The notes: generated from the sequence alone by a model not told the origin. Counted from the stretch's first letter, positions 1 to 8,836 are shown. The stretch is 64,000 nucleotides of DNA from Burkholderiales bacterium (GCA_028868825.1 JAGWTU010000001.1:1-64000); one strand, 5' to 3'. A program made the numbers and translations.

Positions 1-116
1 TGCAACAGCGCGTAGGCCTGATCGTGCGCATCAACCAGCGTCCAGCGACGCTGGACTGCGATGGTCAGAGCTGGCGTGTGGCCTTCGGCCTGCTTCACCA
101 CCTCGTGGACGCCTGA
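1..116 (+). CDS. C-terminal end of an unidentified protein (partial)
   Basis: An open frame enters from the left edge and ends at a TGA at 114-116, giving about 37 residues that finish HHLVDA. Codon use is strongly GC-biased, as expected for a real gene here. The fragment has no recognisable motif, so no function is assigned. The start lies outside the window. Confidence 0.45.
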   Translation, partial: QQRVGLIVRINQRPATLDCDGQSWRVAFGLLHHLVDA

Positions 117-319
117 ACGTCGCGCCGCCCGTCAATGCGGGCTGTCGTCGGACAAATATGACCTTCCCTAGGTGCTCCGCCGCGAAAAGTCTGATCTGAC
201 TTGCAGTTCCAACCCCCTGCGCTTGTAGGCCGCCGGTGCCCGCGTGATCGGCTTGGCTCAGGGCTGCGCGGCTGCGGCTACGGCTACGGCTACGGGGCCT
301 GTGCCGGTGTCAGACTCGC

Positions 320-463
320 ATGTCGGCCATGGACCCGATCCGCTACGCGCGCAGCCACATCTCGGTGCTCGATCGATCCGGTCTGGAACGACGCAGCTGC
401 GAGTGCTATGCCGTGGTCAAGCGCGAGTACGACCGGCTGCTGACCCGACGCGGGCCCGCGTAG
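320..463 (+). CDS. Small hypothetical protein (47 aa)
   Basis: ATG at 320 to TAG at 461-463 encodes a basic 47-residue protein with a Cys-x-Cys pair and a charged C-terminal helix-like stretch (VVKREYDRLL). Codons are GC-rich at third positions. A longer overlapping frame on the same strand (244-1275) is antisense to the crystallin-like gene and is not credible. No family is recognised. It could be a small regulatory or stress protein, or a chance ORF. Confidence 0.3.
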   Translation: MSAMDPIRYARSHISVLDRSGLERRSCECYAVVKREYDRLLTRRGPA

Positions 464-522
464 CCGACCCGGCGGTGGGGCGGTCCTGCAGCAAGGGCGC
501 TCCCGCGAAGCAGGACCTTGCA

Positions 523-1335
523 TCAGCCTCTCGGCTCGCCCCGCTGGTTGACGGTCACGGTCCTCCCGGGCGGAGCGGTAAGTTGCAATCGATGCTCCAG
601 ACCTCGAAAGGTGTAGGTCACGTCCCAGTAGTCCGGTCGCGCCTGGCTGGGAACGTTCTCGCAGCGCCGCACGTCGCGGGTGACTGTCTCTCGCCCGCCA
701 CGGTCTCGCCCGATGTTGGAGCCGACCACCGCACCCGCTGCCGCACCGCCCGCCGTGGCGAGATCGTTGCCGCGGCCGCCGCCGATCTGGTGACCCAGGA
801 TGCCGCCGATGACGGCGCCGAAGATGGCACCTGGAACCCGGCCGTCGCCCCGGTCCTGCTCGACCTGCTGGCGCTCGACCCAACAGCGCTGTTCGGGTGG
901 CCCGACCACCGCGTGCACCGAGGTGACTGGCGCCTCGAACAGGCGCTCGTTGCGGCGTCGTCGGTAGTCCTGGTCCACCACGGGCGGCGGCGCATAGTGG
1001 TCGTCGTCGACGCGAGCATTGCGCGCCACCGTGCGCACCGACGACACGCGGTCATTGAGACCAATGGCCGCCAGCGAGGGGTACTGGCCCTGGCGCAGCA
1101 CGACGCAGCGGCCCCTGTACCCGACGTCTTCGCAGACCTCCCAGCGATCGCTGGTCACGACGACGGACGAGGCGCGGTCATTGAAGCCGACGCGGCCGAA
1201 GTCGGCCTGCGAGGTCTGCGTTGTGAACGAGCGACCCCGGAAGCCGTCGTTCGCGTAGAAAGTGACCTCGGCTAAGGCCGATGCAGCCAGCGCCACCCCG
1301 GCCAGCGCCACCGCGAATCTGGAAATCGCACGCAT
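523..1335 (-). CDS. Secreted beta/gamma-crystallin-like protein with glycine-zipper domain
   Basis: 270 aa. Residues 1-22 form a signal peptide ending ALA. Residues 25-105 hold two crystallin-like Greek-key repeats: 'FYANDGFRGRSF' and 'CEDVGYRGRCVVLRQG', each followed by a 'NDRxSSV' strand. Residues about 165-215 form a glycine-zipper segment (GAIFGAVIGGILGH, then GGAAAGAVVG) like the 2TM Gly-zipper domains of Rickettsia 17-kDa-type surface proteins. The last 55 residues have no clear family. The protein is probably periplasmic or outer-membrane associated, and a structural or calcium-binding role is plausible from the crystallin family. An SD-like GAGGAGAA lies upstream of the ATG. It appears monocistronic. 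Confidence 0.8.
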   Translation of the reverse strand: MRAISRFAVALAGVALAASALAEVTFYANDGFRGRSFTTQTSQADFGRVGFNDRASSVVVTSDRWEVCEDVGYRGRCVVLRQGQYPSLAAIGLNDRVSSVRTVARNARVDDDHYAPPPVVDQDYRRRRNERLFEAPVTSVHAVVGPPEQRCWVERQQVEQDRGDGRVPGAIFGAVIGGILGHQIGGGRGNDLATAGGAAAGAVVGSNIGRDRGGRETVTRDVRRCENVPSQARPDYWDVTYTFRGLEHRLQLTAPPGRTVTVNQRGEPRG

Positions 1336-1453
1336 GAATTTCTCCTCTGGGGATTTGGAGTTCGGCTTCGGAAATCAGGAATCGAGAAAGGACCACGACG
1401 CTTGTGTTCGTCTCGGCGCAGGCCACCAACTGCGATGAACGTTACGCCTGCGA

Positions 1454-1792
1454 TCACGCCCGGTCGGTGCGCCAGCGCACCCCGAGGGCCGCCCCGTAGC
1501 GCCGCCACAGCTGCCAGGCCGCCCAGCCCCAGCGCAGTTGCCGCGACGGTCTCTGTCCGGTGCTCCGCGTCAGGCGCAGCAACAAGCCACCGATCGCGGT
1601 CCCGATGATCCAGGCGACCGGGCTGCCCAGCCAAGCGCGCACCTGCATGGCCCGGTTCGCGATGGCATCAGTACTGCCCGCCAGCTCGTCGAACGCACCG
1701 GCGGCCTGCACGCGCGCCAGCCGAGAAGCCAGCAGAAGTTGCTGCTTGCGCCGGTCGCGCTGCTCGACGGGCCCGATGCGGCCGCCCGTCAC
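1454..1792 (-). CDS. yqjK: YqjK-like protein
   Basis: 112 aa, third gene of a yqjD-yqjE-yqjK-type cluster. I place the start at a GTG that overlaps the yqjE stop (GTGA), because upstream residues in this frame are Arg/Gly-rich yqjE antiframe. The N-terminal half is charged and helical (RDRRKQQLLLASRLARVQ). A hydrophobic segment (VAWIIGTAIGGLLLRL) follows and the tail is basic. This matches the short membrane-associated YqjK family found with YqjD/YqjE in proteobacteria. The biochemical role is unknown, and function here rests mainly on position. Confidence 0.65.
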   Translation of the reverse strand: MTGGRIGPVEQRDRRKQQLLLASRLARVQAAGAFDELAGSTDAIANRAMQVRAWLGSPVAWIIGTAIGGLLLRLTRSTGQRPSRQLRWGWAAWQLWRRYGAALGVRWRTDRA

Positions 1793-2175
1793 GGCGGCGG
1801 GCCCGGTTGCAGCGCGGCGCCGTCCTCGCGCAACTCGTCGATGCTCATTCGGAACAGCGTCGGTCCACCGGCGCTGAACCGCCGCACGCGCCATACACCG
1901 AACACGCCCATTGCGGCGAAAACCGCCATTCCCACGCCCAGGGCCAGCAGGCGCTGGCTCTCCCACAATGCGACGGTCACGAAAAGCGCCACGAACAATG
2001 CGCCGAAACCGACCATCAATGCGCTCAGGACCGACCAGAACAACAGGTCGGCCACGCGCCCCTTTTCCTCGTGGACCTCGATCGCCAGCAACTCGAGCCG
2101 GATGCGGCCCAGCGAAAGGAGCGAAGCCCCGAACCGCCGCACCGGGCCCGAGACGCCTTTTGCATGCGGCGCCAT
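1789..2175 (-). CDS. yqjE: YqjE-family (phage holin superfamily III-like) inner-membrane protein
   Basis: 128 aa. An N-terminal amphipathic segment (LLSLGRIRLELLAIEVHEEKGR) is typical of YqjE. Two long membrane helices follow at about 43-70 and 77-98, the second including LGVGMAVFAAMGVFGVW. The family is placed in a holin-like superfamily by fold, but in bacteria it sits with the ribosome- and membrane-associated YqjD. It overlaps yqjK by four bases and lies 38 bp after the DUF883 gene, so the three are probably one transcript. Confidence 0.8.
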   Translation of the reverse strand: MAPHAKGVSGPVRRFGASLLSLGRIRLELLAIEVHEEKGRVADLLFWSVLSALMVGFGALFVALFVTVALWESQRLLALGVGMAVFAAMGVFGVWRVRRFSAGGPTLFRMSIDELREDGAALQPGPPP

Positions 2176-2213
2176 GGCAAGCTACCAGCGCTGCGCCTGC
2201 ACTCGACGCGCGT

Positions 2214-2528
2214 TCAACGCCGACCGATCAGCACGCCGATGGCCAGGCCGATCGCGGCGCCGGCACCGGCCGCCTGCCACGGATGCGTGCGCACATAGTC
2301 GTTGGTCGCGTCGGCCGCCAGCTTCGCCTGCTTGAACGCATCGTGCTGGGCATCGGCGACGCGTTGCTTTGCGCTGTCCAACCGATCGTGGATGCGCGCC
2401 CGCAGTGCCGTGACCTCCCCTTCGGCCTTGTTCGTCGTCGCGCTCATCAGCGCATCAATGTCGTCCATCACCAGACGGAAGTCCGCGGACAGTTTCTCTC
2501 TTGCTTCGATCGTGTTGTTCATGTTCAT
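2214..2528 (-). CDS. yqjD: ElaB/YqjD-family (DUF883) membrane-anchored protein
   Basis: 104 aa. A long charged helical region is followed by the DUF883 signature: a WQAAG-type segment (HPWQAAGAGAAIGLAIGVLIGRR) that forms one C-terminal membrane anchor with a GRR tail. E. coli YqjD and ElaB are tail-anchored, stationary-phase, ribosome-associated proteins. The start ATG at 2528 gives an N-terminus of normal length. It is the first gene of the yqjD-yqjE-yqjK cluster and lies 96 bp from csbD, another general-stress gene, so shared stress regulation is likely but not shown. Confidence 0.87.
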   Translation of the reverse strand: MNMNNTIEAREKLSADFRLVMDDIDALMSATTNKAEGEVTALRARIHDRLDSAKQRVADAQHDAFKQAKLAADATNDYVRTHPWQAAGAGAAIGLAIGVLIGRR

Positions 2529-2624
2529 TCCCAGGGTTCATGATCGCCGGCGGCGATCCCGCGCGTCCGGCACGTGTCTTTTGCGCCGCCGCATCAATCG
2601 AGGCTTCGCGTCGCCGCCCGGCGC

Positions 2625-2807
2625 CTACTTGTGTGTGGCGTCGCTCTGCAATTCATTGATGTCGCCGATCGCCTTCTCGGACTTGCCTTCGACCTGCTTC
2701 TTGATCCCCTCGAGCTGCTGCGAAGCACTCCCGATGACCTGACCGGCCTTTTCCTGCACCTGGCCCGCGATGTCCTTGACGGCACCCTTGACTTGATCCT
2801 TGTTCAT
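2625..2807 (-). CDS. CsbD-family stress protein
   Basis: 60 aa, the usual CsbD length. It begins MNKDQVKGAVKDIAGQVQEKAG and continues with the second amphipathic repeat (GKSEKAIGDI). CsbD proteins are abundant small proteins of general stress responses with unknown biochemistry. The ATG at 2807 is chosen because upstream residues in the same frame are not family-like. The same strand then carries yqjD-yqjE-yqjK. Confidence 0.85.
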   Translation of the reverse strand: MNKDQVKGAVKDIAGQVQEKAGQVIGSASQQLEGIKKQVEGKSEKAIGDINELQSDATHK

Positions 2808-3156
2808 CTGCGTACGTCGCGATCTGGCTGTGGTTGAAGTGAGTGGCGGCCCGATCAGCCGGCGATGTATGGCGTGCCGTAGAACCGTTGCACTCCGCTG
2901 ACCCATGTGTGGTCCGACATCCTGGTCAGGCGTGTGAACATGTACATCCTCCAGGATATGTCTGCGTGTATTCGAATTCGAACCACGGCTTCGATTCTGT
3001 GGCCCAGTGCCGCGGGGCGTCCGTGCGTTGCCGAACATTGCCCGGGTGCCTGCGTTGAGTCTCCTCAACGCGGCTCGACGAGCCGGGCGCTGCAAACCAG
3101 TCGACGGGCCATTCGCCCGGGGGTAGAGATGCACCGTGGGGATGCGCGCTGACCGA
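2808..3156. other. Intergenic region upstream of csbD
   Basis: No credible gene. A 7-bp inverted repeat (ATCCTGG at about 2919 and CCAGGAT at about 2952) brackets a TGTGAACATGTACA-like AT-richer core, which might be a regulator site for csbD. I cannot assign a regulator. Confidence 0.3.
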
Positions 3157-3450
3157 ATGCTCAACCACCTGCTCACGGCCTAGCCCGGCGCCGAGTGGCA
3201 GCGTTGGCAGCCTCGACTCGATCTCGTGAAGTTGTCGCGCCGACGCGTGCAGTCCGAGCCGTTCGTCGCGTTCGATTGCGTACTTCTCCCCACGACCGCC
3301 GTCGTCTCGCTGCTGTGTGTGACCGAACTTGAACGGTCGACCGAGGTGGCCGTGATCGGCGACAAGGGGCTGTTCGGCATCGCGCGCTTCATGGGCGCTA
3401 ATCGACGCCGCATCGCGCGGTGGTGCGGGCCGCGGGTAAGGCCTTTCGAC
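3157..3450 (+). pseudogene. Decayed Crp/Fnr-family regulator, truncated by IS21
   Basis: The reading frame from ATG 3157 resembles the N-terminal effector domain of Crp/Fnr regulators: NHLLTA, then PGAEWQRWQPRLDLV, then TTAVVSLLCVTELERS and EVAVIGDKGLFGIARFMG. It contains an in-frame TAG at 3181-3183. A frameshift near 3410 follows, after which another frame continues the family pattern (RAVVRAAGKAFRLL). The DNA-binding domain is absent because the coding pattern stops where the IS21 left end begins. The gene is non-functional. Confidence 0.7.
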
Positions 3451-3564
3451 TGTTGACGCCGATCGAAAACTGACCCACTGGACGCGATAGTGCCGATCCA
3501 AATTTGACCCGGGTGTTCAGCCTACCCTGCCTCTTTCTTGGGCAGGGGAGAAGGAGTGATCACC

Positions 3565-5088
3565 ATGGCCATGATTGGCAAGGTCAAGCGGATGTTTTTC
3601 CGCGAGAAGAAGTCTGTTCGGGAGATCGTGCGGCTGACGAGCCTGTCGCGCAACACGGTACGCAAGTGGCTCAAGGCGGCGGTGCTGGATGAGCCGAGGT
3701 ACCGACGCAGTGAAGCGCCCGGCAAGCTGACGCCGTTCCACGAGTCGCTCAGGCAGGCCTTGAAGGTTGACGCGCATCGCCCGCGACACGAGCGGCGCAC
3801 GGCCCGTGCGTTGTACGGCCAGATCAAGGCCGAAGGCTATGCCGGCGGGTACAGCCGCGTCACCGACTTCGTGCGCGCGTGGCGCCAGGGCGAAGGCCAG
3901 TCCATCTCGACCACGGCGTTCGTGCCGCTGGCGTTCGAGCTCGGTGAGGCCTTCCAGTTCGACTGGAGCGAAGAGGGTCTGGTCGTGGGCGGCATCTACT
4001 ACCGGATGCAGGTCTCGCACCTCAAGCTGTGCGCCAGCCGGGCCTTCTGGCTCGTGGCCTACCCGAGCCAGGGTCACGAGATGCTGTTCGACGCCCACAC
4101 GCGCTCGTTCGCAGCGCTGGGCGGCATCGCCCGGCGCGGCATCTACGACAACATGAAGACGGCGGTCGACAAGGTCAGGAAGGGCAAGGGCCGCGTCGTC
4201 AACAAGCGCTTCGCCGTGATGTGCGCGCACTACCTGATCGATGCCGACTTCTGCAACGTCGCCAGCGGCTGGGAGAAGGGGGTCGTCGAGAAGAACGTGC
4301 AGGACAGCCGCCGGCGCATCTGGATCGACGCCGCGCAGCAGCGCTTCGGCTCCTTCGTCGAACTCAACGCCTGGCTGGGCAACCGCTGCCGGGCCTTGTG
4401 GGAAGAAGTCCGCCACCCCGAGCACGATCAGTTCAGCGTGGCCGAGATGCTCGACAACGAGAGGCCGCACCTGATGCCCATGTTCGAGCCCTTCGACGGC
4501 TACGTCGAGAGCCCGGCGCGGGTGAGCAGCACCTGCCTGGTGGTGGTGGCGCGCAACCGCTACTCGGTGCCGTGCGAGCTCGCAGGGCAGACGGTCAGCA
4601 CCCGGTTGTACCCGAGCAAGATCGTGATCGTGGCTGGCGACGAGATCGCGGCCAGTCACGAGCGGCTGAGCGACCGGGGCCAGACCAAGTACGAATGGCA
4701 GCACTACATCCCGTTGATCCAGAGGAAGCCCGGTGCGCTGCGCAACGGTGCGCCGTTCCTCGACATGCCGGAGCCGCTGCAGCAACTGCGCCGGGCCTTG
4801 CTGCGCGACCCGGGCGGGGACCGCGTGATGGCGCAGGTGCTGGCCATCGTGCCCAAGGCCGGGCTGGACGCGGTGCTGGTGGCGGTGGAACTCGCGCTGG
4901 AGAGCACCCGGCGCGGGCGGGTCAGCGTCGAACATGTCCTCAACGTGCTGGGCCGGCTGACCGCGGTGCCAGTGCCCGAGAGTGCCGCCACGGCGCTGCA
5001 GGTGGCGACCAAGCCGCTGGCCAACACCCAGCGCTACGACGGCCTGCGTGTCGGCGCCCTCCTCGACGAGGAGGCCGACCATGCGTGA
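3565..5088 (+). CDS. istA: IS21-family transposase IstA
   Basis: 507 aa from ATG 3565; a start nine codons upstream is possible but lacks family sequence. Residues 8-40 form a helix-turn-helix ([21 protein letters not shown]) that binds the IS ends. The rve-type DDE core has Asp133 (FQFDWSEEG), Asp195 ([10 protein letters not shown]) and Glu242 ([12 protein letters not shown]). The C-terminal IstA domain includes a [10 protein letters not shown] strand. The protein catalyses strand transfer together with IstB. It overlaps istB by eight bases, as is usual for IS21. All catalytic residues are present and there is no frameshift, so it may be active. Confidence 0.95.
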   Translation: MAMIGKVKRMFFREKKSVREIVRLTSLSRNTVRKWLKAAVLDEPRYRRSEAPGKLTPFHESLRQALKVDAHRPRHERRTARALYGQIKAEGYAGGYSRVTDFVRAWRQGEGQSISTTAFVPLAFELGEAFQFDWSEEGLVVGGIYYRMQVSHLKLCASRAFWLVAYPSQGHEMLFDAHTRSFAALGGIARRGIYDNMKTAVDKVRKGKGRVVNKRFAVMCAHYLIDADFCNVASGWEKGVVEKNVQDSRRRIWIDAAQQRFGSFVELNAWLGNRCRALWEEVRHPEHDQFSVAEMLDNERPHLMPMFEPFDGYVESPARVSSTCLVVVARNRYSVPCELAGQTVSTRLYPSKIVIVAGDEIAASHERLSDRGQTKYEWQHYIPLIQRKPGALRNGAPFLDMPEPLQQLRRALLRDPGGDRVMAQVLAIVPKAGLDAVLVAVELALESTRRGRVSVEHVLNVLGRLTAVPVPESAATALQVATKPLANTQRYDGLRVGALLDEEADHA

Positions 5089-5887
5089 GCTGGCCGTCGA
5101 ACTCAAGCAATTGCGCATGCACGGCATGGCCGGCGCCTGGGCCGATCTGGTCGAGCAAGGGGGCAGCGCTGCACTGGAGAGCTCGCGGTGGCTGCTCGAG
5201 CATCTGCTGCAGGCCGAGACCACGGACCGCGCGATGCGGTCGGTGAGCCACCAGATGCACACGGCGAAGTTCCCGGTGCACCGAGATCTGGCGGGCTTCG
5301 ACTTCGAGGTCTCGCCGGTGGATCGCAAGTTGATCCACACGCTGGCCGAGATGACGTTCACGGACGCCGCGCACAACGCGGTACTGGTGGGCGGCCCCGG
5401 GACTGGCAAGACGCATCTGGCCACGGCCATCGGAGTAGCGGGCATCACACGGCATGGCAGGCGCGTGCGCTTCTACTCGACGGTGGATCTGGTGAACGCG
5501 CTGGAGCAGGAGAAGGGCCAAGGCAAGGCCGGGCGCATCGCGGCGAGCTTGTTGCGCATGGACCTCGTGATCCTCGACGAATTGGGCTACCTGCCGTTCA
5601 GCCAAGCCGGCGGGGCGTTGCTGTTCCACCTGCTGTCCAAGCTGTACGAGCACACCAGCGTGATGATCACAACGAACCTGGACTTCGCCGAATGGTCCAG
5701 CGTGTTCGGCGACGCCAAGATGACCACGGCACTGCTGGACCGGCTCACGCATCACTGCCACATCGTCGAGACGGGCAACGAGAGTCATCGCTTCTTACAC
5801 AGCAGCGCAGTGGCCAAGAAGCGCATCAAGGCGCGCGAGCAGACGCGTCGCACCGACAAGGCGCCGCCGGCCGAGGCCGAGTTCTGA
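5081..5887 (+). CDS. istB: IS21-family ATP-binding helper protein IstB
   Basis: 268 aa, a DnaC-like AAA+ ATPase. Walker A GPGTGKT lies at 105-111 and Walker [13 protein letters not shown] follows. Sensor-1-like '[16 protein letters not shown]' and the family C-terminal '[15 protein letters not shown]' are present. IstB oligomerises on DNA with ATP and selects and deforms the target for IstA. The ATG at 5081 lies inside the end of istA (ATGCGTGA), so translation is probably coupled. Length is normal for the family and the gene looks intact. Confidence 0.95.
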   Translation: MRELAVELKQLRMHGMAGAWADLVEQGGSAALESSRWLLEHLLQAETTDRAMRSVSHQMHTAKFPVHRDLAGFDFEVSPVDRKLIHTLAEMTFTDAAHNAVLVGGPGTGKTHLATAIGVAGITRHGRRVRFYSTVDLVNALEQEKGQGKAGRIAASLLRMDLVILDELGYLPFSQAGGALLFHLLSKLYEHTSVMITTNLDFAEWSSVFGDAKMTTALLDRLTHHCHIVETGNESHRFLHSSAVAKKRIKAREQTRRTDKAPPAEAEF

Positions 5888-5895
5888 GCGGCGAC

Positions 5896-5946
5896 CGCGC
5901 GGGGGAAGCCGCTACGGCCTACGGCCTTCGCGTCTTCCCCCGCGCG
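5896..5946. terminator. Perfect 13-bp inverted repeat after istB
   Basis: CGCGCGGGGGAAG at 5896-5908 pairs perfectly with CTTCCCCCGCGCG at 5934-5946 across a 25-base loop, and AAAA follows. It sits just after the istB stop and inside the IS21 end. It could be a terminator without a U-tract in this orientation, or a structural feature of the IS. The function is inferred. Confidence 0.45.
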
Positions 5947-6083
5947 AAAAGAGCTGCATCGAGGAGGTCGACAAACCAGGCATAGACCTACACTTGTCCA
6001 TAGTTGGCCGTCATGCGGCCAGCGTCCATCCCCGGGTCAGTATTGGATCGGCAGGGTGGGTCAATATTGGATCGGCGCCGACA

Positions 6084-6337
6084 CGGTCGTTGCCGAGATT
6101 GACGAATACCTCTACTTGAACCCTCACGCCCTACTGAAGCTGCGAAAGGCTGATACTTCCACAGGTAGGCCGGCTCGTTCCCTGGCCCAAATTGGTCGAG
6201 AGGTAGGTGCAAGCCACGAGGCCGTACGGAAGAACTTGGCCTTCGCAGAAGGCAAACCCTCGAAGATGCAGGGTGGCGTTCGCGCCATTTCGGGTGGGGC
6301 GGAGCGGCTAAGGCAGCACCTTGGAATTGATGCTTGA
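6084..6337 (+). pseudogene. C-terminal fragment of a helix-turn-helix protein cut by IS21
   Basis: The frame runs out of the IS21 right end and continues for 84 residues to a TGA at 6335-6337. A helix-turn-helix-like stretch (RSLAQIGREVGASHEAVRKNL) is visible. The N-terminal part is replaced by IS sequence, so the original gene is truncated. Its last 30 bp overlap the tail of vsr on the opposite strand. The family is not identified. It does not continue the Crp/Fnr gene on the other side of the IS. Confidence 0.45.
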
Positions 6338-6760
6338 GCCCTTTGATAGTCGAATCGACTGAGCCAGTCGATCGAAGAACTCGGACCTGTTGCTTCGGTC
6401 CGAAAACTCGCATTGCCAGACAACGTGGACGGTCCAACCAAGGGCTCTGAGCTGCCCTTCCTTCTGCGCATCCCGGTGACCGTTGGACAGCGCCTTCTGC
6501 TCCCAGAACTCAGCGTTAGAGCTTGGCCGCCGGCCGAGCCGACAGTCGTGTGCATGCCAGAAGCACCCATGGACAAAGACGACTGCCTTTCGTCCGGGCA
6601 ACACCATGTCGGGCCTGCCCGGAAGGTCGCAGCCGCCAAGGCAGTATCGAAGGCCTCGACGGTGAAGTTCACTGCGAACTAGTAGCTCAAGCGAGGTGTC
6701 CCTCTGCCTCACCTTGCGCATCCGCAAAGACCTTTCGGCCTTGGTCAACGTATCCGTCAT
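6308..6760 (-). CDS. vsr: Very short patch repair endonuclease (Vsr)
   Basis: 150 aa, normal Vsr length. It starts MTDTLTKAERSLRMRKVRQRDTS, then has the family motifs LELLVRSELHRRGLRY, GRPDMVLPG and FVHGCFWHAHDC, with the Cys/His zinc-site residues. Vsr nicks 5' of the mismatched T in T:G mispairs that arise when 5-methylcytosine deaminates, so it normally partners a C5 methyltransferase. The methyltransferase gene ends 32 bp upstream on the same strand. The start ATG at 6760 is the first that gives the conserved N-terminus. It is the last gene of a six-gene minus-strand cluster. Confidence 0.92.
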   Translation of the reverse strand: MTDTLTKAERSLRMRKVRQRDTSLELLVRSELHRRGLRYCLGGCDLPGRPDMVLPGRKAVVFVHGCFWHAHDCRLGRRPSSNAEFWEQKALSNGHRDAQKEGQLRALGWTVHVVWQCEFSDRSNRSEFFDRLAQSIRLSKGSSINSKVLP

Positions 6761-6792
6761 CGCCAATTGGCCTAAACACCGCGCCTGCGTGT

Positions 6793-8100
6793 TCAGAACG
6801 CCGTGAGCAATGGCAGCATTGCCGCATATCCCAGTACAGGTGGAACTGCATCGCCGATCCACTTCGTGATCGCATTGCGCGCTGGGTCGTGTCCGTTCAC
6901 CACAAAGCAAAAGCTGTCTGGGAACGCCTGTATTCGAGCAGCTTCGTGAGGTGTTATCACCCGGCGGCGATGAGTATGGACGTACCGGCCGCGCCCAGGC
7001 GTGAGAAAGCCCGTTGTGATGGTTTGTGCAGGCTTGTCCCAGAACATGCGCCCATAAACCGACGGGTAGGTATGTCCATCCTTGTGGCAATCGGGTCGCT
7101 CTTCGTTCGGTAGCTCATAGGCTTCGTTTTGGAACAGCCACTCAATGCGCGTCCTGTTCTCTTCCGAGAGCGCCGGCACGGTGTCCATCACGCCTGTCAA
7201 GATGACGTCTTTTGGGCTGCGCATGAGGTCACCGATCGCCCATCCCAATGTTAAGGCTTTTCGCTTTAGACCGGTGGCCACGGTGGCAAGTGTCAGTTGC
7301 TCTTCTGGCGATGTTGGCTCCTGCCGCGCCGCTATCAGAAAGAAGCGCTTCCGGGTCTGCGCCCAACCCATCTCGTGGGCAGCCAACACGCCGCTGTCCA
7401 GAAACACGTAGCCGTTTGCTCTCAGGAGTGCCTTTGCAGCAGTGACCACGTCGCTACGGTCGTTCACTACTTCGGGCACGTTCTCGATAACCACCATCCT
7501 TGCCCTAAGACCTACCGCCATCGCCACGGCCGTGAGGTACAGCAGGTTGCGCGGATCTTCGCGTCGCGTCTTGTTGTTCAGGTTTGAGTGGCCTTGACAC
7601 GGCGGTCCGGCGAGGAATAGGTCGACCTTGCCGACCTCTCCCGCCAAACCTGGATCGGTGATTTCCGGTTCATATGCGAACTTCGAACCTTTCCCCGTGC
7701 CGCTGACGTGAAAGTCCACCAAACTGGACGCGCTGGCGTGTAGGACGTGCCTGGTGCCGAAGTTGTGGTGATGAACTTCTAGTCCGCCCTCGTCGACATC
7801 AATCGCAGCGACCGCTTCGATTCGTCGGCCAACGGCGATGGCCGCCTGACCCGCCCCAAGCGTAAGGCCCCCACAACCGCAAAATGCGTCAACCGTGCGT
7901 ATCGGCGGCAGGCTTGAACCGCGCTCCTCGATGAACACGTTGCTGCCGCGTAGGAAGCTCTGCCACCAAGCAGAATAGCCGTCGGTCTCATTTTTGTTCT
8001 GGTTCTCAATGCCGGAGCGCCAAGCGCGGGTGCCCACCTTGAGTTCACGGATGACTCTGTCGTTTTCGAAGAAGTAGTTTTCCAAGCCCGCTCGATGCAT
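6793..8100 (-). CDS. DNA (cytosine-5-)-methyltransferase
   Basis: 435 aa from ATG 8100. C5-MTase motifs appear in order: I (DAFCGCGGLTLGAG, about 71-84), IV with the catalytic Cys168 (AGPPCQGHSN), VI (VVIENVPEV), VIII (QTRKRFFLIAA), IX (RRRVITPHEAARIQAFPD) and X (KWIGDAVPPVLGYA). The variable target-recognition region is between VIII and IX. About 65 residues precede motif I (YSAWWQSFLRGSNVFIEERG), longer than in minimal enzymes. The start lies about one codon from the DUF6339 stop, which implies coupling. The recognition site cannot be read from sequence. With Vsr it forms a methylation and repair pair, but no classical restriction endonuclease gene is adjacent. Confidence 0.93.
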   Translation of the reverse strand: MHRAGLENYFFENDRVIRELKVGTRAWRSGIENQNKNETDGYSAWWQSFLRGSNVFIEERGSSLPPIRTVDAFCGCGGLTLGAGQAAIAVGRRIEAVAAIDVDEGGLEVHHHNFGTRHVLHASASSLVDFHVSGTGKGSKFAYEPEITDPGLAGEVGKVDLFLAGPPCQGHSNLNNKTRREDPRNLLYLTAVAMAVGLRARMVVIENVPEVVNDRSDVVTAAKALLRANGYVFLDSGVLAAHEMGWAQTRKRFFLIAARQEPTSPEEQLTLATVATGLKRKALTLGWAIGDLMRSPKDVILTGVMDTVPALSEENRTRIEWLFQNEAYELPNEERPDCHKDGHTYPSVYGRMFWDKPAQTITTGFLTPGRGRYVHTHRRRVITPHEAARIQAFPDSFCFVVNGHDPARNAITKWIGDAVPPVLGYAAMLPLLTAF

Positions 8101-8101
8101 C

Positions 8102-8833
8102 TCATGCCGTCGCTGGCATTCGGCCAGCTTCGTCCTCAATAACAATGCGGCACTCCTTCTCGTCGAGGATCTCCAGGAAGAGGTTGGCGCGCAGCCGCCG
8201 CAGTCGCTTAACCAGTTCGCGGATTTGGTCCACCTTGAGATTGGGTGCCGTCGTGTCGTTGTGCGGATACTGAAATCGCAACAGCGCACGAGAAAAGTTC
8301 CGGGCATTGGCATAGCCTTGCCGGAAAAGGTGGCTGCGGTAGAAGTCAATCTGCCCGCATCGACACAGATGATATCGGTCGCCGGCCGCTTCGTCGAGGA
8401 CAAGGTCTGCGCGCAGCCAGAGACGGTACATGAGGTTCTCGCTTCTTGCTCCTACGCCGTAGTTCGGAAGACCCGTGCCCTTCTCGGGGTTACCGTAGCG
8501 CCACTCCACGATGTCACCGAAGTGCGCGACGGCGAGCCACAACCAGAAGTCAGCGTCGGCCAGAATTTCCGCCGGAACTTGCACGCGTTGGTGAATTGCG
8601 CGTGCGGCTTCTCCTTCGAACTGGTTGGCGTTCTTCTGACTCTTCATGCCGTCGGCACCGTACTTGCTCTTGAGCGATGCGAGATCGCCGAGTAGATCAC
8701 CGATGAACGACTGGTCCATTTCATCGCCGTCGCCGCGACTCTTGACGAGTCGATCTAAGTCCAGAGGCATGCCCGCGCGCTTGCTGTTCAAGTACGCCGT
8801 CGCGTCGCCGGTTGTCATCACTGAGTAGCGCAC
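8102..8833 (-). CDS. DUF6339-family protein of the methyltransferase/ATPase operon
   Basis: 243 aa, starting at GTG 8833 behind a strong GGAGG with an 8-base spacer. I recognise the DUF6339 pattern: a WLWLAVAHFGDIVEWRYG segment and a later basic region (ENLMYRLWLRADL, GQIDFYRSHLFRQGYANARNFSRALLRFQYP). These proteins recur beside DNA methyltransferases and helicases in restriction-like loci, but no activity is established that I know of. There are no membrane segments. It sits between the unknown 310-aa protein and the C5-MTase, nearly overlapping the latter, so it is very likely co-translated with it. Confidence 0.7.
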   Translation of the reverse strand: MRYSVMTTGDATAYLNSKRAGMPLDLDRLVKSRGDGDEMDQSFIGDLLGDLASLKSKYGADGMKSQKNANQFEGEAARAIHQRVQVPAEILADADFWLWLAVAHFGDIVEWRYGNPEKGTGLPNYGVGARSENLMYRLWLRADLVLDEAAGDRYHLCRCGQIDFYRSHLFRQGYANARNFSRALLRFQYPHNDTTAPNLKVDQIRELVKRLRRLRANLFLEILDEKECRIVIEDEAGRMPATA

Positions 8834-8836
8834 CTG

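Larger units (their letters stand above)
3451..6083 (+). mobile_element. IS21-family insertion sequence (istA-istB)
   Basis: 2633 bp, starting TGT and ending ACA as IS21 elements do. The outer 27 bp at 3451-3477 match the reverse complement of 6057-6083 at 21 of 27 positions; both contain CGCCGATC and end TGACCCA. A second internal copy of the terminal motif (GCCGATCCAAATTTGACCC) lies at 3492-3510, and another is near 6036-6055 in reverse. Such multiple terminal repeats are typical of IS21 and are transposase-binding sites. No target duplication is visible: left flank TTTCGAC, right flank CGGTCGT. Different broken genes lie on each side, so a deletion or rearrangement after insertion is likely. 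Confidence 0.9.

Noticed and set aside
3226-3456. Intact small regulator gene starting at GTG 3226
   Set aside because: The Crp/Fnr-like text begins upstream behind an in-frame TAG and continues in another frame after about 3410, so this is a decayed gene.
3517-5448. 643-codon minus-strand open frame
   Set aside because: It is exactly antisense to istA/istB. High GC leaves long open antisense frames; the text is His/Arg/Val-rich with no motif.
5896-5946. attC-like recombination site
   Set aside because: The 13-bp palindrome is perfect and blunt, without the bulged bases and R-box pairs of attC, and it is inside the IS21 element.
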